A DNA stretch of 64,000 bases from Variovorax beijingensis (lineage in GTDB: Bacteria; Pseudomonadota; Gammaproteobacteria; Burkholderiales; Burkholderiaceae_C): NCBI RefSeq assembly GCF_003951285.1, contig NZ_RXFQ01000001.1, positions 186,001-250,000 of the forward strand, written 5' to 3'. Below the pieces are notes generated by a model. It was given only the letters and a program-made list of their open reading frames with translations. It did no database searches and had not been told where the DNA came from. Positions within the stretch are counted from its first letter, which is position 1. Each line of letters opens with the position of its first letter. Position numbers and translations under genes: made by a program. This document shows positions 1 through 8,227 of this stretch, in pieces.

Positions 1-714
1 GCGCTGATCTCGACGGTGTCGCTGCTGCCGCTGGTGGGCAGCGTACTGGCGCCGATCCTGCTGCCCTTCATGACGCTGGGCCTGATGGTGGCCACCTCGG
101 TGGCCTACACCGACAACGCGGAGGGCGCCGGCATTGCCGGCCACGCGCAGCGGCCCACCGGATCGGCCATGTTCGTGGCGGTGGCCGCCGCCATGCGCAC
201 CGAGTGGCGCTCGCTGGTCAAGCTCGGTGTGATCTCGGCGGCGTACTTCGTGGTGGCCGTGCTTCTCACGAGCTTCATCGATGGCGGAGAGCTGGCGCGC
301 GCCTACCTGCTCGACGACATGCCCTCAGCCGAGACCATCGCGAGCAGCGACTTCCAGGTGGCACGCATGTTCCTCATGTGCCTGAACCTGCCGCTCTCGC
401 TGGCGATGTGGCACGCCCCGGCGCTCGTGCACTGGCACGGCGTGGAGCCGGTGAAGAGCATCTTCTTCAGCGTGGTGGCGCTGTTCCGCAACTTCGGCGC
501 CTACGCGCTCTTCGTGCTGGCGTGGTTCGGCGTGTTCCTGCTCGCGGGCATCGGCATGGGGCTCATCGCCACCGTGCTGGTCGGCGTGGGCGCGGCGGCC
601 GGCGGCGCGGCCCTCGTCGGCAATGTGCTGATCGTGGGATCGGCGCTGGTGCTCGCGGCCATGTCGCTGAGCTCCACTTGGTTCACCTTCCGCGACAGCT
701 TCGATCCGGGCTGA
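1..714 (+). CDS. BPSS1780-type membrane protein (5' end outside window)
   Basis: Partial gene. The frame is open from the first base, so the true start lies upstream; the GTG at 16 is only an internal candidate. About 237 residues are visible, strongly hydrophobic, with five or so membrane segments separated by short charged loops. The stretch WHAPALVHWHGVEPVKS is the landmark I associate with the BPSS1780 family of inner-membrane proteins of Burkholderiales. No enzymatic motif is visible and the function of the family is unknown. It converges with the minus-strand DUF3999 gene 9 bases after its stop codon. Assignment to the family is from recognition of this motif and the hydrophobic layout; the function is left open. 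Confidence 0.7.
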   Translation, partial: ALISTVSLLPLVGSVLAPILLPFMTLGLMVATSVAYTDNAEGAGIAGHAQRPTGSAMFVAVAAAMRTEWRSLVKLGVISAAYFVVAVLLTSFIDGGELARAYLLDDMPSAETIASSDFQVARMFLMCLNLPLSLAMWHAPALVHWHGVEPVKSIFFSVVALFRNFGAYALFVLAWFGVFLLAGIGMGLIATVLVGVGAAAGGAALVGNVLIVGSALVLAAMSLSSTWFTFRDSFDPG

Positions 715-723
715 TCCTTCTCC

Positions 724-2238
724 TCAATCGGCCGCGGCCTTGTCCTTGCGCAGGCTCGCGAACAGCGACCAGGCCATGCCGGCCAGGAGCAGCAGGCCGA
801 TGCCCAGCGCTCCCCACAGCCACCACTTGCGCGATGGATGGGGCTGCGTGGGCACCGGCAATTGCGCCGCCGCGGCCACTGCTGCATCGACGGCGGCCAC
901 CGGCGGCTGCGGCAGCACGACGGTGGCCTCGCCCGCCGCCACCGGCTTGTTCGCGCTGTAGCCCGGCAGCAGCGTGGCAAGCGCCAGCGCCGCGCCGGGC
1001 GGACCGCCCTGCACGGCGTTCTTCTCCGGCGCCGCATTCCAGGCCAGCGAATAAGGCGCGGCGCCCTGTGCCAAAAACACCAGCGTGCGCGGCGTCGCGC
1101 CCACCGCAATCGACGGCGGCGCCGCGCCCAGCAGGCTCACCGGCCCCGCGGTGCGCAGCCGCAGGTGCGTGTAGCGCGCGCCGTCCAGCGCCAGCACCGG
1201 CGAGCGCGCCTCCCCGCCCGTTTGCGCAAGGCGGTACACCACCGTGTCGATCAGCGGCACCTCGCCCGCACTGCCGGTGGGGGCCGCCGGCGGGCGCTGC
1301 CGATGCCGCAGCGCATACAACGGATTGCGCGGCACGGGCGCCGGATCGGCGGGGACCGTCGGCGTGGCGGCGAGCAGCCCCGAGATGCCGACCTGCGCCA
1401 GCGTGTTGACTTCGGCCAGATCGATGCGCAGCGCTTCCACCGGCAGGCCGCGCGGCAGTGCGTAGTCGCAGTGGTCGGCGCCGCAGCGCTCCGGCTTGAG
1501 CGCGCCGGACCATTGGAGCGGCGCCGTGGGCTCGGTCTCCTGCACGCTGTCGATCGCCACGCCGGTCAGCGGCGCGCCGCTGCGCGGATCGCTCCAGCGC
1601 AGGCGCAGGAAGCGCGCATGCACGCCGCCCAGCTCGACCGCGAGGCGCTCGATGGCCTGCCCGCCGTGCGCGAGCCGCACCAGCTGTTCCTCGCCTCCCA
1701 CCGGCCGCCAGTGCCGCAGGTCGTCGCTGGCCTCCAGCCTGAAGGCGAACAGGCCGCGCGCATCCGGCGCCACCTCGAAGCGCGCCTGCAGCAGGCCACC
1801 CTTGAGCTGGCTCGCATCGATCAGCCACTGCGCCGCTTCTGTCTGCTGGCGCGCCGGCTTGCGGGTCAGCGCCAGCGAGCCGTCGGGCCGCACCCTGAAG
1901 CTCGGCGACGCGTCGTCCGATGCATGGTCGGCACTCGCGGGCAGCGCGAAGATCGGCACCTCCTTCGAGCTGAAGCGCGGGGCCGCGGCCTCGTCGCGCA
2001 GCCATGCGTAGGGCACGGCATCGCCGGTGGCATTGCGCACCCGGATGTCGCGCAGGTCGCTACGCGCGGCCAGGCCGTAGATGCCCAGCGGCAGCGCGAG
2101 CCGGTAGTACGGCCCGCTGCCTTGCAGGGCAATGGGCGCGGTGGTGGAAGGCTGCGCCCCGGCCGCGCCACACCAGGCCACGGCCATGGCAAGGCAAACA
2201 TTCGCCAGAAGAAGCGACGACTTGGTGTTCTGCTTCAT
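724..2238 (-). CDS. DUF3999 family exported protein
   Basis: 504 residues. The start at 2238 is chosen because a strong GGAGGT ribosome site lies 7-8 bases upstream and because the ATG overlaps the stop of the preceding frame as ATGA. Residues 1-28 form a signal peptide ending near AGA/QPS. The C-terminus carries one membrane helix (around LWGALGIGLLLLAGMAWSLF) followed by a short charged tail, so the bulk should be periplasmic and anchored. The layout (signal peptide, long beta-rich domain, C-terminal helix) fits DUF3999. Genes of this family are normally coupled to a DUF2339 multi-pass membrane protein; here the neighbour is reduced to a stump, so the protein may lack its partner. Molecular function unknown. 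Confidence 0.8.
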   Translation of the reverse strand: MKQNTKSSLLLANVCLAMAVAWCGAAGAQPSTTAPIALQGSGPYYRLALPLGIYGLAARSDLRDIRVRNATGDAVPYAWLRDEAAAPRFSSKEVPIFALPASADHASDDASPSFRVRPDGSLALTRKPARQQTEAAQWLIDASQLKGGLLQARFEVAPDARGLFAFRLEASDDLRHWRPVGGEEQLVRLAHGGQAIERLAVELGGVHARFLRLRWSDPRSGAPLTGVAIDSVQETEPTAPLQWSGALKPERCGADHCDYALPRGLPVEALRIDLAEVNTLAQVGISGLLAATPTVPADPAPVPRNPLYALRHRQRPPAAPTGSAGEVPLIDTVVYRLAQTGGEARSPVLALDGARYTHLRLRTAGPVSLLGAAPPSIAVGATPRTLVFLAQGAAPYSLAWNAAPEKNAVQGGPPGAALALATLLPGYSANKPVAAGEATVVLPQPPVAAVDAAVAAAAQLPVPTQPHPSRKWWLWGALGIGLLLLAGMAWSLFASLRKDKAAAD

Positions 2239-2492
2239 GCTGCACCTCCTTCGGGCAACACAACATCTTTCTCCATTTCCCTCTTCTTTGGCGGCACGGG
2301 CGCGAAATAGCCCACCAGCGGCAGCAATGCGCCCACCGCGATGAACGACACGATGCGAAACAGCCCGCCCCGGTCCGCCAATTCGCCAAAGAACAGCTTC
2401 AGCACCACAACGCCGAGCAGCGCCGCGCCGCCGAACGACACTGGCGGCAAGGCGCGCCACCACACCCTCAACTCCCCACGTTTGGCGAGCAT
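2235..2492 (-). pseudogene. C-terminal remnant of a DUF2339 membrane protein
   Basis: 85 codons from the first ATG (the frame is open back to about 2540, where a TAA closes it). The sequence FGGAALLGVVVLKLFFGELA followed by IVSFIAVGALLPLVGYFAP is the final two-helix segment typical of DUF2339 predicted membrane proteins, which are usually around 900 residues or more. The remaining 90 percent of the gene is missing: the end of uvrD lies only about 95 bases upstream. The stop overlaps the DUF3999 start by ATGA, the usual coupling of the pair. I read this as a 5' deletion of a formerly full-length gene. Whether the stump is still translated is unknown. Confidence 0.7.
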
Positions 2493-2554
2493 GGAGCGTA
2501 CGGTGATTGCCTGGTTAAAACCCGCTGGAATCGCCCGTGGTTATTACGGCCTCA

Positions 2555-2571
2555 GCTATTTGTTTAATAGC
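2555..2571. repeat. Short inverted repeat GCTATT-N5-AATAGC
   Basis: A 6-bp perfect stem with a 5-base loop in an AT-rich patch between uvrD and the DUF2339 stump. It resembles the small dispersed GCTAT...ATAGC palindromes found between genes in Comamonadaceae, and it marks the place where the missing part of the DUF2339 gene would have been. No T-run follows, so it is not a standard terminator. Confidence 0.4.
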
Positions 2572-2585
2572 AAATCCGAACATCC

Positions 2586-5015
2586 TCACACCGGCGTGAG
2601 CTTGGCCACCGACAGCGCGAGCCACTTCACGCCATGCCGCGCGAACTTGACCTGCGCGCGCGCGTCGTCACCCGTGCCTTCGAGCGACAGCACCGTGCCT
2701 TCGCCGAACTTGTTGTGGAACACCTGCATGCCCGAGCGCAGGCCGTGCGAGGGCGCGGCCTTCTGCGGCGGCACCGGCGGGCTCGCGAAGCTGTCCTTGC
2801 TGCCGCCGTAGCCACCACCGCCGCTGTAACTGCCTCCACCGCTGCGCGTGCTCGCATAGCCGCCGCCATAGCCGAAGGCCGAGGGTGTGAAGGCCTGGTT
2901 CTTCGGCGTGAGCCACTTGAGCGCGCCTTCGGGCAACTCTTCGAAGAAGCGGCTCTTCACGTTGTAGCGCGTCTGGCCGTGCAGCATGCGCGTCTGCGAA
3001 TGGCTCAGGTACAGGCGCTTGCGTGCGCGCGTGATCGCCACGTACATCAGGCGGCGCTCTTCCTCGAGGCTCTCGAAGTCGCTCATCGAGTTCTCGTGCG
3101 GGAACAGCCCCTCTTCCATGCCGGTGATGAACACGCAGTCGAACTCCAGGCCCTTGGCAGCGTGAACGGTCATGAGCTGCACCGCGTCCTGCCCGGCCTG
3201 CGCCTGGTTGTCGCCCGACTCGAGCGCCGCATGCGTGAGAAACGCGGCCAGCGGGCTCAGCGTTTCGCCGGTTTCGGCATCGGGCGCGAGCGGCTCGTCG
3301 ATGACGGGCCGGTTCGGGTCCAGGCCCTGGCTCGCGGGCGACTGGCGCAGTTCGTCGATGGGCAGCGCCACCGCATCGCGGCCGAAGCCTTCCTGCGTGA
3401 CGAAGCTCTCGGCCGCATTCACCAGTTCTTCCAGATTCTCGATGCGGTCGGCACCTTCGCGGTCGGCCCTGTAGTGTTCGACGAGGCCGCTGTGGTCAAG
3501 CACCAGCTCGATGATCTCGCGCAGGCTCGCGCCCTGCGTCTGCTCGCGCAGCACGTCGATCTTGGCCACGAAGGCCGTGAGGTTCGAGCCCGCCTTGCCG
3601 CCGACGGCATGCACCGCGTCGTGCAGCGAGCGGCCCGCCGTGCGCGCCGCGTCCTGCAGCTGCTCGAGCGTGCGCGCGCCGATGCCGCGCGGCGGAAAGT
3701 TGACGACGCGCAGGAAGCTGGTGTCGTCGTCCTTGTTCTCGAGCAGGCGCAGGTAGGCCAGCGCGTGCTTGATTTCGGCGCGCTCGAAGAAGCGCAGGCC
3801 GCCGTACACGCGGTACGGCACCGAGGCGTTGAAGAGCGCCGTTTCGATCACCCGGCTCTGCGCATTGCTGCGGTAGAGCACGGCCATTTCCTTGCGGTCG
3901 AAGCCGTCGCGCACGAGCTGGCGCATTTCCTCGACCATCCACTGCGCCTCGGCCAGGTCGGTGGGCGACTCGTACACGCGCACCGGCTCGCCCGGGCCCT
4001 GGTCGGTGCGCAGGTTCTTGCCCAGGCGCTTCTTGTTGTGGCTGATGAGTTCGTTGGCCGAGTCGAGGATGTTGCTGTAGCTGCGGTAGTTCTGCTCCAG
4101 CTTGATCTGGTGCTGCACATCGAACTCGCGCACGAAGTCGGCCATGTTGCCCACGCGCGCGCCGCGAAAGGCGTAGATGCTCTGGTCGTCGTCGCCCACG
4201 GCGATCACGCTGTTGTTCTGGCCCGGCACGAACTGGCCTCCGGCCGTGGTGATGCCCGAGAGCATCTTGATCCACGCGTACTGCAGGCGGTTGGTGTCCT
4301 GGAACTCGTCGATCAGGATGTGGCGGAAGCGCCGCTGGTAGTGCTCGCGCACCGGATCGTTGTCGCGCAGGAGCTCGTAGCTGCGCAGCATGAGCTCGCC
4401 GAAGTCGACCACGCCTTCGCGCTGGCACTGCTCTTCATAGAGCTGGTAGAGCTCGACCTTCTTGCGGTCGTCCTCGGTGCGGATCTCGACGTCCTTTGGA
4501 CGCAGGCCGTCTTCCTTGGCACCGGCAATGAACCACTGGGTCTGCTTGGCCGGAAAGCGCTCGTCGTCGACGTTGAACTGCTTCATGAGCCGCTTGATGG
4601 CCGAGAGCTGGTCCTGCGTGTCGAGGATCTGGAAGGTGGAAGGCAGGTTGGCCAGCTTCCAGTGGGCGCGCAGGAGGCGGTTGCACAGGCCGTGGAAGGT
4701 GCCGATCCACATGCCGCGCACGTTGACGGGCAGCATCGCCGTCAGCCGCGTCATCATTTCCTTGGCGGCCTTGTTGGTGAAGGTCACGGCCAGGATGCCG
4801 CCGGCGGAGACCTGCCCCGTCTGGAGCAGCCAGGCGATGCGGGTGGTCAGCACCCGCGTCTTGCCCGAGCCGGCGCCGGCGAGGATCAGGGCATTGCCCG
4901 CAGGCAGGGTGACCGCGGCGCGCTGCTCCGGGTTGAGGTTGGCGAGCAGGGGCGAATCGGCCGCTGGGAGTTGGGGTGCGCCGGCAGTGGCGTCATACGA
5001 GCCGAAAAGAGACAT
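2586..5015 (-). CDS. uvrD: DNA helicase II, UvrD
   Basis: 809 residues, the usual UvrD/PcrA length being 720-800. It is the 3'-5' SF1A helicase of nucleotide excision and mismatch repair. Visible motifs: motif I AGAGSGKTR near residue 47, motif Ia TFTNKAA, motif II in LIDEFQDTN, motif III AVGDDDQSIYAFRGA, motif IV QNYRS, motif V around LMTVHAAKGLEFDCVF, motif VI in LMYVAITRA. A Gly/Ser-rich linker (about residues 710-735) precedes a C-terminal Tudor-like domain (GMQVFHNKFGEGTVLSLEG), as in UvrD/PcrA. I see no CTGT-N8-ACAG LexA box in the short region before the start. Downstream on the same strand lie the DUF2339 stump and the DUF3999 gene. Confidence 0.97.
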   Translation of the reverse strand: MSLFGSYDATAGAPQLPAADSPLLANLNPEQRAAVTLPAGNALILAGAGSGKTRVLTTRIAWLLQTGQVSAGGILAVTFTNKAAKEMMTRLTAMLPVNVRGMWIGTFHGLCNRLLRAHWKLANLPSTFQILDTQDQLSAIKRLMKQFNVDDERFPAKQTQWFIAGAKEDGLRPKDVEIRTEDDRKKVELYQLYEEQCQREGVVDFGELMLRSYELLRDNDPVREHYQRRFRHILIDEFQDTNRLQYAWIKMLSGITTAGGQFVPGQNNSVIAVGDDDQSIYAFRGARVGNMADFVREFDVQHQIKLEQNYRSYSNILDSANELISHNKKRLGKNLRTDQGPGEPVRVYESPTDLAEAQWMVEEMRQLVRDGFDRKEMAVLYRSNAQSRVIETALFNASVPYRVYGGLRFFERAEIKHALAYLRLLENKDDDTSFLRVVNFPPRGIGARTLEQLQDAARTAGRSLHDAVHAVGGKAGSNLTAFVAKIDVLREQTQGASLREIIELVLDHSGLVEHYRADREGADRIENLEELVNAAESFVTQEGFGRDAVALPIDELRQSPASQGLDPNRPVIDEPLAPDAETGETLSPLAAFLTHAALESGDNQAQAGQDAVQLMTVHAAKGLEFDCVFITGMEEGLFPHENSMSDFESLEEERRLMYVAITRARKRLYLSHSQTRMLHGQTRYNVKSRFFEELPEGALKWLTPKNQAFTPSAFGYGGGYASTRSGGGSYSGGGGYGGSKDSFASPPVPPQKAAPSHGLRSGMQVFHNKFGEGTVLSLEGTGDDARAQVKFARHGVKWLALSVAKLTPV

Positions 5016-5073
5016 CCCGGCATTGTAGGAAGCCAGGGCGTCCCGACGCCGCGGCGGGGTTGCCCGCGCCCTT

Positions 5074-5526
5074 TTACTTCACGAGTTTCAGCGTGCCCTT
5101 CATGATCGACGAATGGCCGGGGAAGGAGCAGAAGAAGATGTAGCTGTCGGCCGCGCCCAGCTTGGCGACCGGAAAAGTCACGCTGTCGCTTTCGCCGCCG
5201 CCGATGATCCTGGTGTGCGCCACGACGCGCGCGTCGCCGGCCTTCACATAGTTTTGCGGCAGGCCCGCAGCGATGCCGTCGGCGGCGACCGCCTGCACGT
5301 CGGCCGCCTTGGCAAGCACCCAGTTGTGGCCCATGGCCTGCTTCGGCAGCTTGCCGACGTGCTTGAGCTTGACGGTGAATTCCTTGCAGCTCCTGCTCAC
5401 CTCGACGGCGGGCTTGTTGAACTGCATGGCGTCGTTGCTTTCGATCTCGAGACTGCAGTCGGCGGCGAAGGCGGAGGAAGAAGCGAGCGCCAGGACGGCG
5501 ATGACAGCGAGGCGGTGGCGAAGCAT
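5074..5526 (-). CDS. azu: Azurin (blue copper electron carrier)
   Basis: 150 residues: a 21-residue signal peptide ending AFA/ADC, then a 129-residue mature protein, the exact size of azurins. It is a periplasmic one-electron carrier. The copper ligands are all present: His in GHNW, the Cys and His of FFCSFPGH, and the following Met in MKGTLKL; the mature N-terminal Cys pairs with the Cys of SRSCKEF as in the family. The start at 5526 was chosen for the leader peptide and the GGAGA site upstream; a longer in-frame reading to 5610 lacks sense. The gene is divergent from guaC, and an FNR/Anr-like box lies 84 bases upstream, implying induction under low oxygen. Confidence 0.96.
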   Translation of the reverse strand: MLRHRLAVIAVLALASSSAFAADCSLEIESNDAMQFNKPAVEVSRSCKEFTVKLKHVGKLPKQAMGHNWVLAKAADVQAVAADGIAAGLPQNYVKAGDARVVAHTRIIGGGESDSVTFPVAKLGAADSYIFFCSFPGHSSIMKGTLKLVK

Positions 5527-5609
5527 GGGAACGATCTCCAGAAAAAAACGAAAGGCGGCGCACGGCGTGCTGCGGTGGCCGCATTGTCGAGCGCGGCCGC
5601 CGCACGGCA

Positions 5610-5623
5610 CTGATCTGCATCAA
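5610..5623 (-). promoter_or_regulatory. FNR/Anr-type box upstream of azurin
   Basis: Read on the minus strand, TTGATGCAGATCAG matches the FNR/Anr consensus TTGAT-N4-ATCAA at 9 of 10 positions. Its centre is about 90 bases before the azurin ATG, so a start of transcription near 5575 would put it at the class II activator position (-41.5). Azurin genes of pseudomonads are known Anr targets, which fits; activity here is inferred. Confidence 0.6.
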
Positions 5624-5736
5624 GTGGTGCCGCCGCATGGTGCTCTTCGCCACGGCGGGCCGGGCAGATCGGCCGGCGAATAAGGTCTATACGAAAGCGC
5701 GGAGGAAGGCGAGGCGCCACCTCCCTATAATCAATC

Positions 5737-5770
5737 ACCGGGCCCAAGTTTCTTGTCGCCCGGTTTTTTT
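5737..5770 (+). terminator. Intrinsic terminator in the guaC leader
   Basis: ACCGGGC (5737-5743) pairs with GCCCGGT (5758-5764), 14-base loop, then a run of seven T (5764-5770). It lies 95 bases before guaC on the same strand, with no plus-strand gene upstream to terminate, since azurin is divergent. A TATAAT hexamer sits at 5726-5731, directly before the stem. A GGAGG/CCTCC pair (5701-5705, 5720-5724) could form a second hairpin. It may end a short RNA or act as an attenuator of guaC. Confidence 0.6.
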
Positions 5771-5864
5771 GTGCCTGCATGGCGCCAATGACCGGGCCGG
5801 GACCAAGCGCCCACGCCGCCGAAATCGTTCGGCGGCGCACCTTTCACAGGAAGCTTGGTTTCTC

Positions 5865-6842
5865 ATGCAAATCTTCGATTACGACAACATCCTCCTGCTG
5901 CCGCGCAAGTGCCGCGTGGAAAGCCGCTCGGAGTGCGACGCCAGCGTGACGCTCGGCGCACGCAGCTTCCGCCTGCCGGTGGTGCCGGCCAACATGAAGA
6001 CGGTGGTCGACGAGCCGATCTGCCTGTGGCTGGCGCAGAACGGCTACTTCTACGTGATGCACCGCTTCGACCTGGACAACGTGAAGTTCGTCAAGCAGAT
6101 GCACGGCAAGGGCGTGTTCGCGTCGATTTCGCTGGGCGTGAAGAAGCCCGACTACGACACCGTCGACCAACTGGTGGCCGAGGGCTTGGTGCCCGAATAC
6201 GTCACCATCGACATCGCGCACGGCCATGCCGACAGCGTGAAGAACATGATCGGCTACCTCAAGCAGAAGCTGCCGGGCTCCTTCGTGATTGCCGGCAATA
6301 TCGGCACGCCCGAAGCCGTGATCGACCTGGAAAACTGGGGCGCCGACGCCACCAAGGTCGGCATCGGCCCGGGCAAGGTCTGCATCACCAAGCTCAAGAC
6401 CGGTTTCGGCACCGGCGGCTGGCAGCTCAGCGCGCTCAAGTGGTGCGCGCGCGTGGCAACCAAGCCGATCATCGCGGACGGCGGCATCCGCGACCATGGC
6501 GACATTGCCAAGAGCGTGCGCTTCGGCGCCTCGATGGTGATGATCGGCTCGCTCTTCGCGGGGCACGAGGAATCGCCGGGCCGGACGGTGGAGGTCGACG
6601 GCACGCTCTTCAAGGAGTACTACGGCTCCGCCAGCGACTTCAACAAGGGCGAATACAAGCACGTCGAGGGCAAGCGCATTCTCGAGCCCATCAAGGGCAA
6701 GCTGGCCGACACGCTGATCGAGATGGAGCAGGACGTACAGAGCTCCATCAGCTACGCGGGCGGCCGCGCGCTGATGGACATCCGCAAGGTCAACTACGTC
6801 ACGCTCGGCGGCGACAACGCGGGCGAGCACCTGCTGATGTAG
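5865..6842 (+). CDS. guaC: GMP reductase
   Basis: 325 residues, the size of the short GuaC class. It reduces GMP to IMP with NADPH, releasing ammonia, in purine salvage. The IMPDH/GMPR barrel fold is seen from residue 1 ([14 protein letters not shown]), with the PANMKTVV strand, the catalytic loop [11 protein letters not shown] containing the nucleophilic Cys, and the phosphate-binding [15 protein letters not shown] and [13 protein letters not shown]. There is no CBS insert and it lacks the extended IMP dehydrogenase layout, which separates it from GuaB. The start at 5865 is the first Met of the fold; a longer in-frame extension upstream runs through the leader hairpin and is not coding. An intrinsic terminator stands in the leader, so expression may be set by read-through. 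Confidence 0.93.
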   Translation: MQIFDYDNILLLPRKCRVESRSECDASVTLGARSFRLPVVPANMKTVVDEPICLWLAQNGYFYVMHRFDLDNVKFVKQMHGKGVFASISLGVKKPDYDTVDQLVAEGLVPEYVTIDIAHGHADSVKNMIGYLKQKLPGSFVIAGNIGTPEAVIDLENWGADATKVGIGPGKVCITKLKTGFGTGGWQLSALKWCARVATKPIIADGGIRDHGDIAKSVRFGASMVMIGSLFAGHEESPGRTVEVDGTLFKEYYGSASDFNKGEYKHVEGKRILEPIKGKLADTLIEMEQDVQSSISYAGGRALMDIRKVNYVTLGGDNAGEHLLM

Positions 6843-6873
6843 GCCCCGCCCCGCTCCGGCCCGGCTGGATCGA

Positions 6874-7740
6874 TCAGGCCTCCAGCAACTGCACCGCGTC
6901 GCGATGCAGCCTGTGGGCCGGGTCTGCCAGTGCATCGACGATGCTGAAGTGGTTCAGCCCCGGCAGCGATTCGCACACGGGCACCGCGTTGCGGCCCCAC
7001 GCATCGCGGATCAGCGCGTTGTGGCGGATGAACTCCTCGCTTTCGTCGCCGCCCACCAGCGCATGCAGCTGGCCGCGTGCGGGAGCCGGCCACAGCGCCG
7101 GGCTGGCGCGCAGCGCATCCGCATCGGAGAGCTTCAGGACCTTTTCCAGGAAGGGCGTGCGCTGCAGCGGGCGAAGGTCGTAAAGGCCCGAGATCGACAG
7201 CGCATTGCGCACCAGCTGCGCCGGCAGCTCGGGCGAGACTGTCTTCCAGTTGCAGGCCAGCAGCGCGGCCGCCATGTGGCCGCCGGCCGAGTGCCCGGCC
7301 ACGGTGATGCGCGAGGGGTCGGCGCCGAAGCTTGCGGCATTGCGCCAGGTCCACTCGAGCGCACGCACCATCTGCGTGAGGATGCCCGGCACGGTGACGG
7401 GTTCCTCCGCCGTTCCGGGGCACAGCGCGTAGTTGGGCATCACCACGCACACGCCGCGGTCGTTGAACGCGGGCGCAATGAACGAATGGTCCCGCTTGTC
7501 CATTGCGCGCCAGTAGCCGCCGTGAATGAACACCAGCACCGGCGCGCCGGGTATCGGGGCGGGAAAGATGTCGAGCGTCTCGTTCACGCCCCGGCCATAG
7601 GGCACGTCGATCCGCCCGGGCAGGGTTTCGCGCACGGCTTGCGAATCGCGGCCCCAGCGGTCGAAGTACGCCGGGTGGTCCTTCACGCGCGCAAGATTGT
7701 TGTACATGCCTTCCAGCCAGGCGGGTTCGTACGAGGTCAT
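6874..7740 (-). CDS. Alpha/beta hydrolase, kynurenine-formamidase/esterase-like
   Basis: 288 residues from 7740; an ATG at 7776 would add 12 lysine-rich residues and cannot be excluded. HGGYW near residue 77 is the oxyanion HGG motif of the hormone-sensitive-lipase/KFase-like group, GHSAGG is the nucleophile elbow, the acid is probably in the GGDESEEF segment and the catalytic His in GLNHFSIVD. No signal peptide, so cytosolic. This group includes arylformamidases and carboxylesterases; no tryptophan-catabolic neighbour supports the former. It converges with guaC and runs divergently from tRNA-Ala. Confidence 0.8.
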   Translation of the reverse strand: MTSYEPAWLEGMYNNLARVKDHPAYFDRWGRDSQAVRETLPGRIDVPYGRGVNETLDIFPAPIPGAPVLVFIHGGYWRAMDKRDHSFIAPAFNDRGVCVVMPNYALCPGTAEEPVTVPGILTQMVRALEWTWRNAASFGADPSRITVAGHSAGGHMAAALLACNWKTVSPELPAQLVRNALSISGLYDLRPLQRTPFLEKVLKLSDADALRASPALWPAPARGQLHALVGGDESEEFIRHNALIRDAWGRNAVPVCESLPGLNHFSIVDALADPAHRLHRDAVQLLEA

Positions 7741-7834
7741 GCGGGTTGTGCTTTCCTTCTTTTTCGAAGCGCGCATCTTGGCATGCGGGCCATGCGTTCC
7801 CGGGCGCGTTCTGGTTAAAATCCGGCTTGCGTTG

Positions 7835-7910
<76 letters not shown>

Positions 7911-7919
7911 TCCCATCAG

Positions 7920-7948
7920 AAGGGCTCGGATTTTTCCGGGCCCTTTTT
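7920..7948 (+). terminator. Terminator of tRNA-Ala
   Basis: AAGGGCTCGG and CCGGGCCCTT form a 9-10 bp stem with a six-base loop (ATTTTT), followed by a T-run ending at 7948. It starts 10 bases after the tRNA CCA. Confidence 0.85.
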
Positions 7949-8022
7949 CTTTGCCCGGCCCCGGGCACTTTCGGCCCGCGATGCATCCGCCAGCCGGGTG
8001 TCGCAATTTGCATCATTCTGTA

Positions 8023-8089
8023 ACAAAAGTACACATTGCAACCGGGGTTAACCAAAAAGTATTGCTTTCGACTACAAAAGTAGTAATGT
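8023..8089 (+). promoter_or_regulatory. Promoter with palindromic operator-like site before the histidine kinase
   Basis: The 317 bases between the tRNA terminator and the kinase gene hold an AT-rich island unlike its surroundings. TTGCTT (8062-8067), 16 bases, TAATGT (8084-8089) make a plausible sigma-70 promoter. The spacer is filled by the perfect inverted repeat ACTAC-AAAA-GTAGT (8071-8084). The core ACAAAAGTA (8074-8082) also occurs at 8023-8031, 51 bases upstream, about five helical turns. The arrangement suggests a dimeric regulator binding two sites. Confidence 0.45.
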
Positions 8090-8227
8090 GAAATCCTCGC
8101 AGATATTAATTTTGGCGCAAAAGTGAACCAAGGTGTTACGTCGCAAGGCTTCCTTCCCAGGGGCATGGGCACCTCGCCGTGGTTGGCTGGCAGGGCATGA
8201 ACCGTTCCATGCACTTGAAAAACCGCC

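Noticed and set aside
2316..2567. Plus-strand frame overlapping the DUF2339 stump
   Set aside because: No ribosome site and no recognisable domain; the minus-strand frame shows the DUF2339 end motif.
5527..5653. Longer azurin start sites
   Set aside because: They run through the Anr box and lack a signal peptide at the N-terminus; the Met at 5526 begins a standard leader.
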